A DNA stretch of 64,000 nt from Meghimatium bilineatum. Taxonomy: Eukaryota > Mollusca > Gastropoda > Stylommatophora > Philomycidae. This document shows, one piece after another, positions 45,951-57,856 of the stretch. Each line of letters opens with the position of its first letter. Position 1 is the stretch's first letter. Position numbers and translations under genes: made by a program. Below the pieces are notes generated by a model. The model saw only the letters and a list, made by a program, of their open reading frames with translations, ran no database searches and was not told the DNA's origin. The stretch is taken from contig CM067316.1 in assembly GCA_034231615.1 (NCBI GenBank), positions 27,208,093-27,272,092 of the forward strand, read 5' to 3'.

Positions 45951-46640
45951 AACTGATATATTTATATATACTATATCCAGGTCTAGGAGTACCAATATAC
46001 CAGATTCAAATTCAGCCACGCACAGCTGAGAATTTGAACAGTTATGAACATAATGACAACATACTGAGCATAGTATATTGACTAGATATTTATGACAGCC
46101 AAAAACTTGATAACTTGATCCTACGTTTTACATACGATATTCCACTATTTTTAATATTGTGTGGATGTTGTCAGGGTCTGAAAGGGAACAAAAAATGGTA
46201 ACACATTTTAACTTCTATGCATGTCGCAAGGGGGGACCAGGGAGGTTATGGGGTGTACTTGGCTGTCTCCAGCTGTATAGTGTCAAAGGGACAGAAAAAC
46301 TATGCTGAAATCGGATGTATTATGCCGATTGAACAGATATTACAGAGAAAATAATCACCTGACATAAGATACAAAAATGATGAGTTAAAATGTATAATGA
46401 ACACACAATTGCTACAAATCTATTCAACTATAAAATTATATGTTCCATGTGTTTAAAAGATGGCGACTAGGTAATTGCAGTATTCTGTGTTGTACTTTCT
46501 TGTCACATTTCTCTAGTAATGTGTGTAGTCATTCTACTTGCTGGTGTAATTTTGTGTGAAAGATTATACGTTATTTGGACTACATCCTGTTGTTTTAAAA
46601 AAAAAATAATAGTTCGATAACAATCGCAGAATTAAAAAGA
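45951..46640. other. Intron with a SINE S1 fragment
   Basis: At about 46212-46352 (+) the blocks gcatgtcgcaaggggggacc, ggaggttatggggtgtactt and atgctgaaatcggatgtatt match the middle of S1. The rest is AT-rich and unassigned. Confidence 0.6.
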
Positions 46641-46644
46641 CTAA

Positions 46645-46945
46645 TTCTAGAAATTTCACCTGAGCTGTTCCTAGAATTTTTGTCGGAGCTGTTCCTAGAA
46701 TCTTTATCTGAGCTGTTCCTAGAATGTTTACCTGAGCTTTTCCTAGAATTTTAGCTGAGCTGTTAGTAGAATTTTTACCTGAGCTGTTCCTAGAATTTTT
46801 ACCTGAGCTGCACATACAATGTTCGTCTGAGCTGCCCCTACAATTATGGTTTGAAATGTTTCTAGAGTGTCAGCCTGAGTTGCTCATAGTAATTTTGTCT
46901 TGGCTATTCCTAGAGTTTCAGTCTAAGTATTTCCTAGAGTTTGTG
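46645..46945. repeat. Degenerate 23-27-bp tandem repeat, about 12 copies
   Basis: Variants of acctgagctgttcctagaat plus ttt recur, well conserved on the left and increasingly diverged to the right. The minus-strand open frame here (GKNSRNSS / ILGTAQ periods) comes from the repeat. Confidence 0.88.
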
Positions 46946-46977
46946 CACTGTAAAAATAGTGAAGAGGAATAAATACC

Positions 46978-47112
46978 ATTCGGCGCCGTAGCAGAGCTGA
47001 TAGTGAGCTGGTTTTGCAAACCCAAATCGTCGGACTAGGTGATTTGGTCCCCGACGATCCACAATGTACTAGTGATACTATTGAATGTATTCGTGGCACC
47101 TCAACTGTCAAC
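46978..47112 (+). mobile_element. Possible tRNA-derived SINE fragment
   Basis: cggcgccgtagcagagctga and later gtgatttggtccccgacgat have the spacing of tRNA A and B boxes, with a paired atcgtcgg/ccgacgat. It resembles the SINE head at 43515 only loosely. About 135 bp can be followed. Confidence 0.45.
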
Positions 47113-47252
47113 AGCATTTGAATAACCTCATGTACGTGTTCATTTTTTATATGGATTTTTTAAAATTATTAAATAACATTCGATTACCCAATTATAGAGA
47201 GACATTAATGCAGCAACACACCTGACGACTTTCTATGATAGATTACTTTCTC

Positions 47253-50200
47253 CATGTATTCTTCGCTTCCCGTTCTTAGTTCTCTTCAACTACTGCTTCA
47301 CGTTCTCATTTCTCTTCAACTACTGCTTCTCGTTCTCAGTTCTCTTCAACTACTGCTTCACGTTCTCAGTTCTCTTCAACTACTGCTTCACGTTCTCAGT
47401 TCTCTTCAACTACTGCTTCACGTTCTCAGTTCTCTTCAACTACTGCTTCTCGTTCCCAGCTCTTCAACTACTGCTTCTCGTTCTCTGTTCTTCAACTACT
47501 GCTTCTCGTTCTCATTTCTCTTCAACTACTGCTTCTCGTTCTCAGTTCTTCAACTACTGCTTCTCGTTCTCATTTCTCTTCAACTACTGCTTCTCGTTCT
47601 CAGTTCTTCAACTACTGCTTCTCGTTCTCATTTCTCTTCAACTACTGCTTCTTGTTCTTAGTTCTCTTCAACTACTTCTTCTCGTTCTTAGTTCTCTTCA
47701 ACTACTGATTCTCGTTATTAGTTCTCTTCAACTACTGCTTCTCGTTCTCAGTTCTTCAACTACTAATTCTCGTTATTAGTAATCTTCAACTAATGCTTCT
47801 CGTTCTTAGTTCTTCAAATACTGCTTCTCGTTCTCAGCTCTTCAACTACTGCTTCTCGTTCTCAGTTCTCTTCAACTACTGCTTCTCGTTCTCAGTTCTC
47901 TTCAACTACTGCTTCACGTTCTTAGTTCTCTTCAACTATTGCTTCTCGTTCTCAGCTCTTCAACTACTGCTTCTCGTTCTCAGTTCTTCAACTACTGCTT
48001 CTCGTTCTCAGCTCTTCAACTAATGCTTCTCGTTCTCAGCTCTTCAACTACTGCTTCTCGTTCTCAGCTCTTCAACTACTGCTTCTCGTTCTCAGCTCTT
48101 CAACTACTGCTTCTCGTTCTCAGCTCTTCATCTACTGCTTCTCGTTCTCAGTTCTCTTCAACTACTGCTTCTCGTTCTCAGTTCTCTTCAACTACTGCTT
48201 CACGTTCTTAGTTCTCTTCAACTATTGCTTCTCGTTCTCAGCTCTTCAACTACTGCTTCTCGTTCTCAGCTCTTCAACTACTGCTTCTCGTTCTCAGCTC
48301 TTCAACTAATGCTTCTCGTTCTTAGTTCTTCAACTACTGCTTCTCGTTCTCCGTTCTCTTTAACTACTGCTTCTCGTTCTCAGCTCTTCAACTACTGCTT
48401 CTCGTTCTCAGTTCTCTTCAACTACTGCTTCTCGTTCTCAGTTCTCTTCAACTACTGCTTCTCGTTCTCAGTTCTCTTCAACTACTGCTTCTCGTTCTCA
48501 GTTCTCTTCAACTACTGCTTCACGTTCTTAGTTCTCTTCAACTATTGCTTCTCGTTCTCAGCTCTTCAACTACTACTTCTCGTTCTCAGCTCTTCAACTA
48601 CTGCTTCTCGTTCTCAGCTCTTCATCTACTGCTTCTCGTTCTCAGCTCTTCAACTACTACTTCTCGTTCTCAGCTCTTCAACTACTGCTTCTCGTTCTCA
48701 GCTCTTCAACTACTGCTTCTCGTTCTCAGCTCTTCAACTACTGCTTCTCGTTCTCAGTTCTCTTCAACTACTGCTTCTCGTTCTCAGTTCTCTTCAACTA
48801 CTGCTTCACGTTCTTAGTTCTCTTCAACTATTGCTTCTCGTTCTCAGCTCTTCAACTACTACTTCTCGTTCTCAGCTCTTCAACTACTGCTTCTCGTTCT
48901 CAGCTCTTCATCTACTGCTTCTCGTTCTCAGCTCTTCAACTACTACTTCTCGTTCTCAGCTCTTCATCTACTGCTTCTCGTTCTCAGCTCTTCAACTACT
49001 GCTTCTCGTTCTCAGCTCTTCATCTACTGCTTCTCGTTCTCAGCTCTTCAACTAATGCTTCTCGTTCTTAGTTCTTCAACTACTGCTTCTCGTTCTCCGT
49101 TCTCTTTAACTACTGCTTCTCGTTCTCAGCTCTTCAACTACTGCTTCTCATTATTAGTTCCTCAACTACTGCTTCTCGTTATTAGTTCTTCAGCTACAGC
49201 TTCTCGTTATTAGTTCTCTTCAACTACTGCTTCTTCATTCTAAGCTCTTCAACAACTGCTTCTCATTCTCAGCTCTTCAACTACTGCTTCTCGTTCTCAG
49301 CTCTACAACTACTGCTTCTCGTTCTCAGTTCTTCAACTACTGCTTCACTTTCTTAGAACTCTTCAACTACTGCTTCTCGTTCTCAGCTCTACAACTACTG
49401 CTTCTCGTTCTCAGCTCTTCAACTACTGATTCTCGTTCTCAGTTCTTCAACTACTGCTTCTCGTTCTCATTTCTCTTCAACTACTGCTTCTCGTTCTCAG
49501 TGCTCTTCAACTACTGCTTCTCGTTCTCAGTTCTTCAACTACTGCTTCTCGTTCCCAGCTCTTCAACTACTGCTTCTCGTTCTCAGTTCTTCAACTACTG
49601 CTTCTCGTTCTCATTTCTCTTCAACTACTGCTTCTCGTTCTCAGTTCTTCAACTACTGCTTCTCGTTCTCATTTCTCTTCAACTACTGCTTCTCGTTCTC
49701 AGTACTTCAACTACTGCTTCTCGTTCTCAGTTCTTCAACTACTGCTTCTCGTTCTCAGTTCTTCAACTACTGCTTCTCGTTCTCAGTTCTTCAACTACTG
49801 CTTCTCGTTCTCAGTTCTTCAACTACTGCTTCTCGTTCTCATTTCTCTTCAACTACTGCTTCTCGTTCTCATTTCTCTTCAACTACTGCTTCTCGTTCTC
49901 AGTTCTTCAACTACTGCTTCTCGTTCTCAGTTCTTCAACTACTGCTTCTCGTTCTCATTTCTCTTCAACTACTGCTTCTCGTTCTCAGTTCTTCAACTAC
50001 TGCTTCTCGTTCTAATTTCTCTTCAACTACTGCTTCTCGTTCTCAGTTCTTCAACTACTGCTTCTCGTTCTCAGTTCTTCAACTACTGCTTCTCGTTCCC
50101 AGTTCTTCAACTACTGCTTCTTGTTCTTAGTTCTCTTCAACTACTTCTTCTCGTTCTTAGTTCTCTTCAACTACTGATTCTCGTTATTAGTTCTCTTCAA

Positions 50201-53200
50201 CTACTGCTTCTCGTTCTCAGTTCTTCAACTACTAATTCTCGTTATTAGTAATCTTCAACTAATGCTTCTCGTTCTTAGTTCTTCAAATACTGCTTCTCGT
50301 TCTCAGCTCTTCAACTACTGCTTCTCGTTCTCAGTTCTCTTCAACTACTGCTTCTCGTTCTCAGTTCTCTTCAACTACTGCTTCACGTTCTTAGTTCTCT
50401 TCAACTACTACTTCTCGTTCTCAGCTCTTCAACTACTACTTCTCGTTCTCAGCTCTTCAACTACTGCTTCTCGTTCTCAGCTCTTCATCTACTGCTTCTC
50501 GTTCTCAGCTCTTTAACTAATGCTTCTCGTTCTTAGTTCTTCAACTACTGCTTCTCGTTCTCCGTTCTCTTTAACTACTGCTTCTCGTTCTCAGCTCTTC
50601 AACTACTGCTTCTCGTTCTCAGCTCTTCATCTACTGCTTCTCGTTCTCAGCTCTTTAACTAATGCTTCTCGTTCTTAGTTCTTCAACTACTGCTTCTCGT
50701 TCTCCGTTCTCTTTAACTACTGCTTCTCGTTCTCAGCTCTTCAACTACTGCTTCTCATTATTAGTTCCTCAACTACTGCTTCTCGTTATTAGTTCTTCAG
50801 CTACTGCTTCTCGTTATTAGTTCTCTTCAACTACTGCTTCTTCATTCTCAGCTCTTCAACAACTGCTTCTCATTCTCAGTTCTTCAACTACTGCTTCACT
50901 TTCTTAGAACTCTTCAACTACTGCTTCTCATTCTCAGCTCTTCAACAACTGCTTCTCATTCTCAGTTCTTCAACTACTGCTTCACTTTCTTAGAACTCTT
51001 CAACTACTGCTTCTCGTACTCAGCTCTTCAACTACTGCTTCTCGTACTCAGCTCTTCAACTACTGCTTCTCGTTCTCAGTTCTCTTCATCTACTGCTTCT
51101 CGTACTCAGCTCTTCACCTACCGCTTCTCGTTCTCAGCTCTTCAACTACTGCTTCTCGTTCTCAGTTCTTCAACTACTGCTTCTCGTTATCAGCTCTTTA
51201 ACGACTGCTTCTCGTTCTTTGTTCTTCAAATACTGCTTCTCGTTCTCAGTTCTTCAACTACTTCTTCTCGTTCTCAGTTCTTCAACTACTGCTTCTCGTT
51301 CTTAGTTCTCTTCAACTACTGCTTTTCGTTCTCAGTTCTCTTCAACTGCTGCTTCTCGTTCTTAGTTCTCTTCAACTACAGCTTCTCGTTCTTAGTTCTC
51401 TTCAAGTACTGCTTCTCGTTCTTAGTTCTCTTCAACTACTGCTTCTTGTTCTTAGTTCTCTTCAACTACTGCTTCTCGTTCTCAGTTCTTCAACTACTGC
51501 TTCTCGTTCTCAGCTCTTCAACTAATGCTTCTCGTTCTTAGTTCTCTTCAACTACTGCTTCTCGTTCTTAGTTCTCTTAAACTACTGCTTCTCGTTATTA
51601 GTTCTCTTCAACTACTGCTTCTCATTCTCAGCTCTTCAACTACTGCTTCTCATTCTTCAACTACTGCTTCACGTTCTTAGTACTCTTCAACTACTGCTTC
51701 TCGTTCTCAGCTCTTCACCTACTGCTTCTCGTTCTCAGCTCTTGAACTACTGCTTCTCGTTCTCAGCTCTTCAACTACTGCTTCTCTTTCTCAGCTCTTC
51801 AACTACTGATTCTCGTTCTCAGTTCTTCAACTACTGCTTCTCGTACTCAGCTCTTCAACTACTGCTTCTCGTTCTCAGCTCTTCACCTACCGCTTCTCGT
51901 TCTCAGCTCTTCAACTACTGTTTCTCGTTCTTAGTTCTATTCAACTACTGCTTTTCGTTCTCAGTTCTCTTCAACTGCTGCTTCTCGTTCTTAGTTCTCT
52001 TCAACTACAGCTTCTCGTTCTTAGTTCTCTTCAAGTACTGCTTCTCGTTCTTAGTTCTCTTCAACTACTGCTTCTCGTTCTTAGTTCTCTTCAACTACTG
52101 CTTCTCGTTCTCAGTTCTTCAACTACTGCTTCTCGTTCTCAGCTCTTCAACTAATGCTTCTCGTTCTTAGTTCTCTTCAACTACTGCTTCTCGTTCTTAG
52201 TTCTCTTAAACTACTGCTTCTCGTTCTCATTTCTCTTCAACTACTGCTTCTCGTTCTCAGTTCTTCAACTACTGCTTCTCGTTCTCATTTCTCTTCAACT
52301 ACTGCTTCTCGTTCTCAGTTCTTCAACTACTGCTTCTCGTTCTCAGTTCTTCAACTACTGCTTCTCGTTCTCAGTTCTTCAACTACTGCTTCTCGTTCTC
52401 AGTTCTTCAACTACTGCTTCTCGTTCTCAGTTCTTCAACTACTGCTTCTCGTTCTCATTTCTCTTCAACTACTGCTTCTCGTTCTCAGTTCTTCAACTAC
52501 TGCTTCTCGTTCTCAGTTCTTCAACTACTGCTTCTCGTTCTCATTTCTCTTCAACTACTGCTTCTCGTTCTCAGTTCTTCAACTACTGCTTCTCGTTCTA
52601 ATTTCTCTTCAACTACTGCTTCTCGTTCTCAGTTCTTCAACTACTGCTTCTCGTTCTCAGTTCTTCAACTACTGCTTCTCGTTCCCAGTTCTTCAACTAC
52701 TGCTTCTTGTTCTTAGTTCTCTTCAACTACTTCTTCTCGTTCTTAGTTCTCTTCAACTACTGATTCTCGTTATTAGTTCTCTTCAACTACTGCTTCTCGT
52801 TCTCAGTTCTTCAACTACTAATTCTCGTTATTAGTAATCTTCAACTAATGCTTCTCGTTCTTAGTTCTTCAAATACTGCTTCTCGTTCTCAGCTCTTCAA
52901 CTACTGCTTCTCGTTCTCAGTTCTCTTCAACTACTGCTTCTCGTTCTCAGTTCTCTTCAACTACTGCTTCACGTTCTTAGTTCTCTTCAACTACTACTTC
53001 TCGTTCTCAGCTCTTCAACTACTACTTCTCGTTCTCAGCTCTTCAACTACTGCTTCTCGTTCTCAGCTCTTCATCTACTGCTTCTCGTTCTCAGCTCTTT
53101 AACTAATGCTTCTCGTTCTTAGTTCTTCAACTACTGCTTCTCGTTCTCCGTTCTCTTTAACTACTGCTTCTCGTTCTCAGCTCTTCAACTACTGCTTCTC

Positions 53201-54946
53201 GTTCTCAGCTCTTCATCTACTGCTTCTCGTTCTCAGCTCTTTAACTAATGCTTCTCGTTCTTAGTTCTTCAACTACTGCTTCTCGTTCTCCGTTCTCTTT
53301 AACTACTGCTTCTCGTTCTCAGCTCTTCAACTACTGCTTCTCATTATTAGTTCCTCAACTACTGCTTCTCGTTATTAGTTCTTCAGCTACTGCTTCTCGT
53401 TATTAGTTCTCTTCAACTACTGCTTCTTCATTCTCAGCTCTTCAACAACTGCTTCTCATTCTCAGTTCTTCAACTACTGCTTCACTTTCTTAGAACTCTT
53501 CAACTACTGCTTCTCATTCTCAGCTCTTCAACAACTGCTTCTCATTCTCAGTTCTTCAACTACTGCTTCACTTTCTTAGAACTCTTCAACTACTGCTTCT
53601 CGTACTCAGCTCTTCAACTACTGCTTCTCGTACTCAGCTCTTCAACTACTGCTTCTCGTTCTCAGTTCTCTTCATCTACTGCTTCTCGTACTCAGCTCTT
53701 CACCTACCGCTTCTCGTTCTCAGCTCTTCAACTACTGCTTCTCGTTCTCAGTTCTTCAACTACTGCTTCTCGTTATCAGCTCTTTAACGACTGCTTCTCG
53801 TTCTTTGTTCTTCAAATACTGCTTCTCGTTCTCAGTTCTTCAACTACTTCTTCTCGTTCTCAGTTCTTCAACTACTGCTTCTCGTTCTTAGTTCTCTTCA
53901 ACTACTGCTTTTCGTTCTCAGTTCTCTTCAACTGCTGCTTCTCGTTCTTAGTTCTCTTCAACTACAGCTTCTCGTTCTTAGTTCTCTTCAAGTACTGCTT
54001 CTCGTTCTTAGTTCTCTTCAACTACTGCTTCTTGTTCTTAGTTCTCTTCAACTACTGCTTCTCGTTCTCAGTTCTTCAACTACTGCTTCTCGTTCTCAGC
54101 TCTTCAACTAATGCTTCTCGTTCTTAGTTCTCTTCAACTACTGCTTCTCGTTCTTAGTTCTCTTAAACTACTGCTTCTCGTTATTAGTTCTCTTCAACTA
54201 CTGCTTCTCATTCTCAGCTCTTCAACTACTGCTTCTCATTCTTCAACTACTGCTTCACGTTCTTAGTACTCTTCAACTACTGCTTCTCGTTCTCAGCTCT
54301 TCACCTACTGCTTCTCGTTCTCAGCTCTTGAACTACTGCTTCTCGTTCTCAGCTCTTCAACTACTGCTTCTCTTTCTCAGCTCTTCAACTACTGATTCTC
54401 GTTCTCAGTTCTTCAACTACTGCTTCTCGTACTCAGCTCTTCAACTACTGCTTCTCGTTCTCAGCTCTTCACCTACCGCTTCTCGTTCTCAGCTCTTCAA
54501 CTACTGTTTCTCGTTCTTAGTTCTATTCAACTACTGCTTTTCGTTCTCAGTTCTCTTCAACTGCTGCTTCTCGTTCTTAGTTCTCTTCAACTACAGCTTC
54601 TCGTTCTTAGTTCTCTTCAAGTACTGCTTCTCGTTCTTAGTTCTCTTCAACTACTGCTTCTCGTTCTTAGTTCTCTTCAACTACTGCTTCTCGTTCTCAG
54701 TTCTTCAACTACTGCTTCTCGTTCTCAGCTCTTCAACTAATGCTTCTCGTTCTTAGTTCTCTTCAACTACTGCTTCTCGTTCTTAGTTCTCTTAAACTAC
54801 TGCTTCTCGTTCTCAGTTCTTCAACTACTGCTTCTCGTTCTCAGCTCTTCAACTACTGCTTCTCGTTCTCAGTTCTCTTTAACTACTACTTCTCGTTCTT
54901 AGTTCTCTTCAACTACTGCTTCTCGTTATCAGCTCTTCAACTACTG
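47253..54946 (+). repeat. 7.7-kb pyrimidine-rich array of 28/30-bp units, about 265 copies
   Basis: Two interleaved unit types, cttcaactactgcttctcgt plus tctcagtt (28 bp) and the same with an extra ct (30 bp), fill the segment. Variant blocks (attctcgttattag, gcttcactttcttagaac, gcttcttcattc) recur in the same order in places, revealing higher-order copies. Long + strand open frames (up to 276 codons, LLLVLSSSTTASRS periods) are products of the repeat. Most units contain a pyrimidine tract ending in CAG or TAG. Confidence 0.97.
49600..54805 (+). repeat. Higher-order tandem duplication of about 2,586 bp
   Basis: Blocks at 49600-52220 and 52220-54805 are near identical. Identical 84-codon frames start at 50262 and 52848, and identical 142-codon frames at 51742 and 54328, both with an offset of 2,586 bp. 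The order of rare variants is the same in both copies, so the duplication is recent. An assembly artefact cannot be excluded. Confidence 0.92.
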
Positions 54947-55660
54947 ATTTTAGAAATATCGGACATTTTCCTTGTCAAGCTTAACAATCATCATCGTTTT
55001 CAGCGGTTCAGCCCATCTTCCCCATATTTGCGGTCATGACGTTGCAAATTCGAAATCAGGCAGTGTACCGTCCAATTCCACTTTTTCTCTGTCCATGGGA
55101 ACGTTTCCTCCTAAAAAATTGTCACACAAAAGGCTGGTCAGACGTTGATTTGTGCTGCTATAAAGTTACATGCTAGAATCACTCTTGAATCAGTAATCAT
55201 CCGCTAAAGACGGATGTATTGGGCCATTGGAGCAAATAAAACGGCGACAGAACGCATTTACATTCTCTGGACTACATCGTGCTGGAAATCTCCATGGCCT
55301 GCTACAAGAAAGATCCAGTGGGAGTTTAAGAATGAACGCTGAAGAAGAAGAATCCGAAATTAGTACTTAAAGTAATTCTACATGCTAGAACCACTCGTGA
55401 ATCAGTAATCAGTACTTTCAGACTCTTGTTTTCGTCCTCTACTTGTGTGCTATGTTGTATTCCTGGCAAAGGCAGTTTTATCAAAAACTTCGCTATGTGT
55501 TTATTTTCTTTTATGCTCCAAGTCATTAGCAGAACTTCATTATCATGTGATTTAGATGTGTGCCTTTTGGAACATATTTTTCCTGTAGTTCTTTCTACCA
55601 ATTACATCAGAAAAAGATACCATGAACACAATATTTTCATTTTACTGTAGTAATTTTGAT
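54947..55660. other. Intron with a SINE S2 copy between duplicated flanks
   Basis: Positions about 55203-55352 (+) are SINE S2: agacggatgtattgggccat, gagcaaataaaacggcgaca, gaatgaacgctgaagaagaa. A block acatgctagaatcactcttg plus aatcagtaatca lies before it (about 55167) and again after it (about 55380), with two or three differences. This is longer than a usual target duplication. The rest is unassigned. Confidence 0.65.
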
Positions 55661-56372
55661 CAAGAACAGCACTATACACTAACACCATGCACACAGTTAA
55701 ACATCTTGAAATCGTTGAACAAAAAGACTTAGCTGAACAGATGGGCAATGGGAAACTCTGAGAGAGAAGTGTACAAAGCAGCCCAAAGACAAAGTTCTGA
55801 GAAGGAAAGACCATAGTACCGTATTCCGACTTTGCGCCCAACATGTACAGCTTAACAATCTGAACATAATACACAGACAACACTCTCCAGAGTACCAGCT
55901 ATGCACTCACCATTACGAAATTGTTGATCATCGCGTTTCTAAATGTTAAGCACTGGATAATATTATCAACAAGTTTCTCATTCCTATGTCAGATAAATGT
56001 AACTTCCTATATGGCACGAAACAACAACTCAGAAACGCATGAGTATACCATGAAAATGTATTGTGACAAAGGGCATGCATATACCATACAAATGTATTTT
56101 GACAAAGGGCATGCATATATCATACAAATGTATTGTGACAAAGGGCATGCATATATCATACAAATGTATTGTGACAAAAGACATGCATATACCATACAAA
56201 TGTATTGTGACAAAGGGCATGCATATATCATACAAATGTATTGTGACAAAGGGCATGTATATATCATACAAATGTATTGTGACAAAGGACATGCATATAC
56301 CATACAAATGTATTGTGACAAAGGGCATGAACCTATAAACCGCTGGATAACAACCAACCAACCAACCAAACG
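55660..56372 (+). mobile_element. LINE C 3' end, second copy, with (CCAA)n tail
   Basis: caccatgcacacagttaaa, ggaaagaccatagtaccgta, gcccaacatgtacagcttaa and ccaaccaaccaaccaaacga align in order with the LINE C end at 7690-8108. Most of the coding sense is lost. A 36-bp unit near its 3' end is amplified eightfold (56040-56335). Confidence 0.8.
56040..56335. repeat. 36-bp minisatellite in the LINE C tail, eight copies
   Basis: gacaaagggcatgcatatac plus catacaaatgtattgt recurs with exact 36-bp spacing (starts at 56065, 56101, 56137, 56173, 56209, 56245, 56281, 56317). The single-copy counterpart at about 8040-8070 in the other LINE C shows where it came from. Since 36 is divisible by three, open frames exist on both strands, none meaningful. 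Confidence 0.93.
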
Positions 56373-56439
56373 ACCAACTGATCAAGGAGTTTTTGTCTTC
56401 GGTGTTGAATGTACGGTATAGAGAGTTATATATAAAGAG

Positions 56440-56583
56440 TTATAGTGACCCAGAGGCCTTTGTGAAATCGGATGTTTTAGGCCGAGAGTCCCAGATATCG
56501 CAGCGAAGTTGTAAACTTTGACACCGTAATCCGTTCTCCTGCTAAACTGCAGAAATTTGAGAGCGAACGCAGACGAGGAAATC
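56440..56583 (+). mobile_element. SINE S1 3' half
   Basis: agtgacccagaggcctttgt, gccgagagtcccagatatcg, ccgttctcctgctaaactgc and gagagcgaacgcagacgagg follow the S1 reference order; the 5' half is missing. Confidence 0.75.
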
Positions 56584-57180
56584 TCTGGTGGGCTAGGTCA
56601 GCTGGCCAACACATCTACACAGGTACTGTATATCGCATCAAAAACCTAAATAAATGAGGGGGGGGGAAACACAATGGAAGCCTCGGAGTCAGCAAGACAA
56701 TTGTGTACGCTGTGAGATCAGGCAGGCAAGGCCCAGACTATTGTTAAAGTTATAGCTTCACGCTGCACAGCTTTTCAGGGGAAACCGTGTTTCAACAAAA
56801 ATAACCCTAGTCTCCGCCAATTGATCGTGTGGCAGGATATCAGTTACAGGGCCTGGTGTGATCAGGTTACTCTCAGCTGGCACCGTGGGCTGTTGTCCGT
56901 AGTTCAGACAGTCTTGTCACGCATGACTGGGTGTCCTAAAAATGGGTTAGTCTTTGAAATTCAAAAAGTACACACCTAGTTGTTAATTCTATTTCACACG
57001 CTCTATCCAATAGAAATGACTTTGTCTACGTGTATAGCTGAAAAAAAGGCATCATTGGTACATGAACAATACGATTATAGTCTGTGGCTTGTATTTTCTG
57101 GGGACATTAATCTCATGATTTTTTAAGAGTTTGCCTAGTTAAAAAGAAATTCTTAGTTGCCACATACAAATGCTGTGAAA
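56584..57180. other. Intron without a recognised gene
   Basis: Contains an 11-G run at about 56658-56666 and otherwise unassigned sequence; no conserved peptide or element end was recognised. Confidence 0.55.
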
Positions 57181-57530
57181 TCATTTCGTTCAGGGTTTGT
57201 TCTCAAATTTCTGCCAGCTAACGGGAGTAGTCCAGCTGTAGTCCAGATAAATGAATATGTTGTGCCTGCGATAGCTGCACCTTTCGTTATGACATACAAC
57301 TACAGTATGGTGTTTGGATATATGCAGCCTATTCGATGACACAGTTAACACCAAACACAGATGCTTCTTAGTCGCCTTGTACGACATGCATGGCACATCA
57401 GTATTAGTATTCTTTGCTCCCATTTTTGGTACCGTTGACACGGTCGTCCGTGCTGCGAAATTTTCAGTCTGGCACATTCGACTTCAACAAGACATTTTTT
57501 TGTCACTTTGATATCCTATACCGGTGTACC
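57181..57530 (-). mobile_element. SINE S1 copy plus a second partial copy
   Basis: tttctgccagctaacgggag, gatagctgcacctttcgtta, cttagtcgccttgtacgaca and ctttgctcccatttttggta give one diverged S1 up to about 57440. Then gtctggcacattcgacttca and cactttgatatcctatac give the middle of a second copy in the same orientation. Confidence 0.65.
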
Positions 57531-57856
57531 CCTATGCCATGTGGATTAGCATCAGCCTCACCTCTCTTAGTGGGATCTTGTGACATATATGGCGGAATAT
57601 AGTGTTGCAGCTCTGTGTTCCTATTTCGCGTCACACGGATTCAACTAGAGACAGTCTACAATTATAGCTTCTGACAATAGATGGCTCTTTTCCCATCGCA
57701 GGACAATGATCTGCTTCTGCGACTCTTGTTAAAGTTAATGATATGCGCCAATCTTGTAACTAGTGCACATTTATTATATTTCTTACATTCTGTGTGCCAG
57801 TTGGGTATAACTATTAAAAGAAACTAGCCACATTTACTTATGCGTTCCATCTATGT
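57531..57856. other. Intron without a recognised gene
   Basis: No element or conserved peptide was recognised between the SINE pair and the hAT terminus at 57857. Confidence 0.55.

Noticed and set aside
47254-54756. Long open frames (up to 276 codons) in the 7.7-kb array
   Set aside because: They are periodic translations of a 28/30-bp repeat with no conserved domain; stops are rare only because the unit lacks them.
56007-56421. Overlapping open frames of 91-166 codons on both strands
   Set aside because: All are produced by the 36-bp minisatellite in a LINE tail.
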